From an uncultured Campylobacterota bacterium (GTDB taxonomy: Bacteria > Campylobacterota > Campylobacteria > Campylobacterales > Arcobacteraceae): 5,647 bases of DNA. The notes beneath the pieces were generated by a model, which worked only from the letters and a program-made list of their open reading frames with translations, had not been told where the DNA came from and searched no databases. Positions 4,737 to 5,647 of this stretch are shown one piece after another. Made by a program: the position numbers and the translations under genes. Position 1 is the stretch's first letter; every line of letters begins with the position of its first letter. The DNA lies in assembly GCA_903821805.1 (NCBI GenBank), contig CAIJNA010000232.1:1-5647 (forward strand). Direction: 5' to 3'.

Positions 4737-5647
4737 ATGTTAGTTCATATTTGTTGCAGTGTTGATAGTCATCACTTTTTGGAAAAGCTACAAGCGGATT
4801 TTCCAAATGAAAAACTAATCGGTTTTTTTTACGATCCCAATATTCATCCATACAGTGAATACAAGCTTCGTTTTTACGATGTTAAGTATAGTTGCGATAT
4901 TTTAGGAATTGAACTTTTAGAAGGCGAGTACGATTTGGATGTTTGGCTAAAACTCGTAAAAGGACTTGAAAATGAGCCTGAAAAAGGAGATCGTTGTACG
5001 GTTTGCTTTGACAGAAGACTTGAAGTTAGTGCTGAAAAAGCAAAAGAATTAGGATGCAAAAGTTTTACAACATCACTTTTAATTAGTCCAAAAAAATCTC
5101 AAGATAAACTGCAAATAATTGGTGACAAATTGGCGGAACAATATAATTTGAACTTTATTTTTAAAGATTATCGTGCTGGCAATGGTGTAGAAATGCAAGG
5201 AAAAGCTGTTAAAGAAAATTCTCTTTATAGACAAAATTATTGCGGATGTTTATTTGGACTAAAGGCTCAAAGAGAACAACAAGATAAATTGCTTGATGAG
5301 ATGATTAGTCCTATAACAAATCAAATATTGCCAGAATCTATAGAAGAACGAATTGAGCTTTACAAGAAAAGAAATGATCTTTCAATAGCACAACAGAATT
5401 TCAAAATTATCAAGCAGCGGTTTTTAAATTATAGAATTTTAAGCGGATCCGTAAGTGTAAACAAAACAATCACGCCATCATATTTTTTAGCATATTCGAC
5501 ACTAAATAACAATAAAACTGCAGGTCAAATTGAATTTGACGTATCAAATATTTATTATCTTAATAGAGATGAAACAAAATTTATAACATTAGAATATTTC
5601 AATGTCATTACCAATAATAGCTTTGAAAGTATCTATGATCTCATAAA
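4737..5647 (+). CDS. queH: QueH, epoxyqueuosine reductase (3' end beyond window)
   Basis: QueH reduces epoxyqueuosine to queuosine at the wobble position (34) of GUN-anticodon tRNAs, replacing the unrelated cobalamin enzyme QueG. The 303 codons seen here stay open to the window edge. The core (1 to about 180) carries the family hallmarks: CC at 6-7 with D10, the FYDPNIHPYSEY region (31-42), CTVC (87-90), SLLISPKKS (113-121) and LYRQNYCGC (163-171). In T. maritima QueH, as recalled, these cysteines hold a 4Fe-4S cluster and an adjacent iron. The core ends near 180, where many QueH proteins stop; this one continues for at least 120 residues. That part has an apparently helical stretch at about 180-232, then sequence without a recognised motif. 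ATG follows AAGG (4724-4727) by nine bases, and an in-frame TAA lies at 4722-4724. It is transcribed divergently from the sat-like operon. Confidence 0.94.
   Translation, partial: MLVHICCSVDSHHFLEKLQADFPNEKLIGFFYDPNIHPYSEYKLRFYDVKYSCDILGIELLEGEYDLDVWLKLVKGLENEPEKGDRCTVCFDRRLEVSAEKAKELGCKSFTTSLLISPKKSQDKLQIIGDKLAEQYNLNFIFKDYRAGNGVEMQGKAVKENSLYRQNYCGCLFGLKAQREQQDKLLDEMISPITNQILPESIEERIELYKKRNDLSIAQQNFKIIKQRFLNYRILSGSVSVNKTITPSYFLAYSTLNNNKTAGQIEFDVSNIYYLNRDETKFITLEYFNVITNNSFESIYDLI

Noticed and set aside
4874..5059. 61-codon minus-strand open frame inside queH
   Set aside because: It is antisense to the CTVC motif region of queH, and its Ser/Phe-rich composition indicates a shadow frame.
1..5647. 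CRISPR array, insertion sequence, integrase, toxin-antitoxin or defence genes
   Set aside because: No spaced repeat series, transposase-like protein, terminal inverted repeats or recognisable defence domain is present; composition is even across all genes.

Overview
The window is a low-GC (roughly 30 % by eye), ordinary-looking chromosomal segment. It most likely comes from a member of the Campylobacterota (Arcobacter-, Sulfurimonas- or Campylobacter-like). The reasons are the AT-rich codon use, the TTTTG-n-TATAAT type of -10 element with no clear -35 in front of clpS, and the protein families present: ClpS/ClpA, an orphan ATP-sulfurylase-like protein, and a QueH with a long C-terminal extension. 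The genus cannot be fixed from the sequence alone.

Layout. Positions 1-205 are an AT-rich intergenic region with two candidate sigma70 promoters and several short repeats. Positions 206-2796 (+) hold clpS and clpA, 11 bases apart, coding for the N-degron adaptor and the AAA+ unfoldase that work with the ClpP peptidase. A long hairpin at 2805-2840 lies between clpA and the convergent genes and probably terminates transcription in both directions. Positions 4659-2818 (-) form a three-gene cluster: a zinc-ribbon ATP-sulfurylase (Sat) homologue with altered active-site motifs, a small lipoprotein whose ATG shares one base with the sat-like stop codon, and a two-helix DUF2798 membrane protein. Positions 4660-4736 are a short divergent promoter region. 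From 4737 to the right edge (+) runs queH, the epoxyqueuosine reductase of tRNA queuosine synthesis, which is cut by the window end.

How the parts work together. ClpS hands proteins with destabilising N-termini to ClpA, which unfolds them into ClpP. QueH carries out the last step of queuosine synthesis and has no functional link to its neighbours. The function of the minus-strand cluster is unknown, and the Sat-like protein may not make APS. No CRISPR array, mobile element, RNA gene or defence system was seen. The points most worth a second look are the altered N-degron pocket of ClpS, the Sat-like protein that has lost its sulfate-binding motif, the acidic linker of ClpA, and the promoter/direct-repeat arrangement at the left edge.
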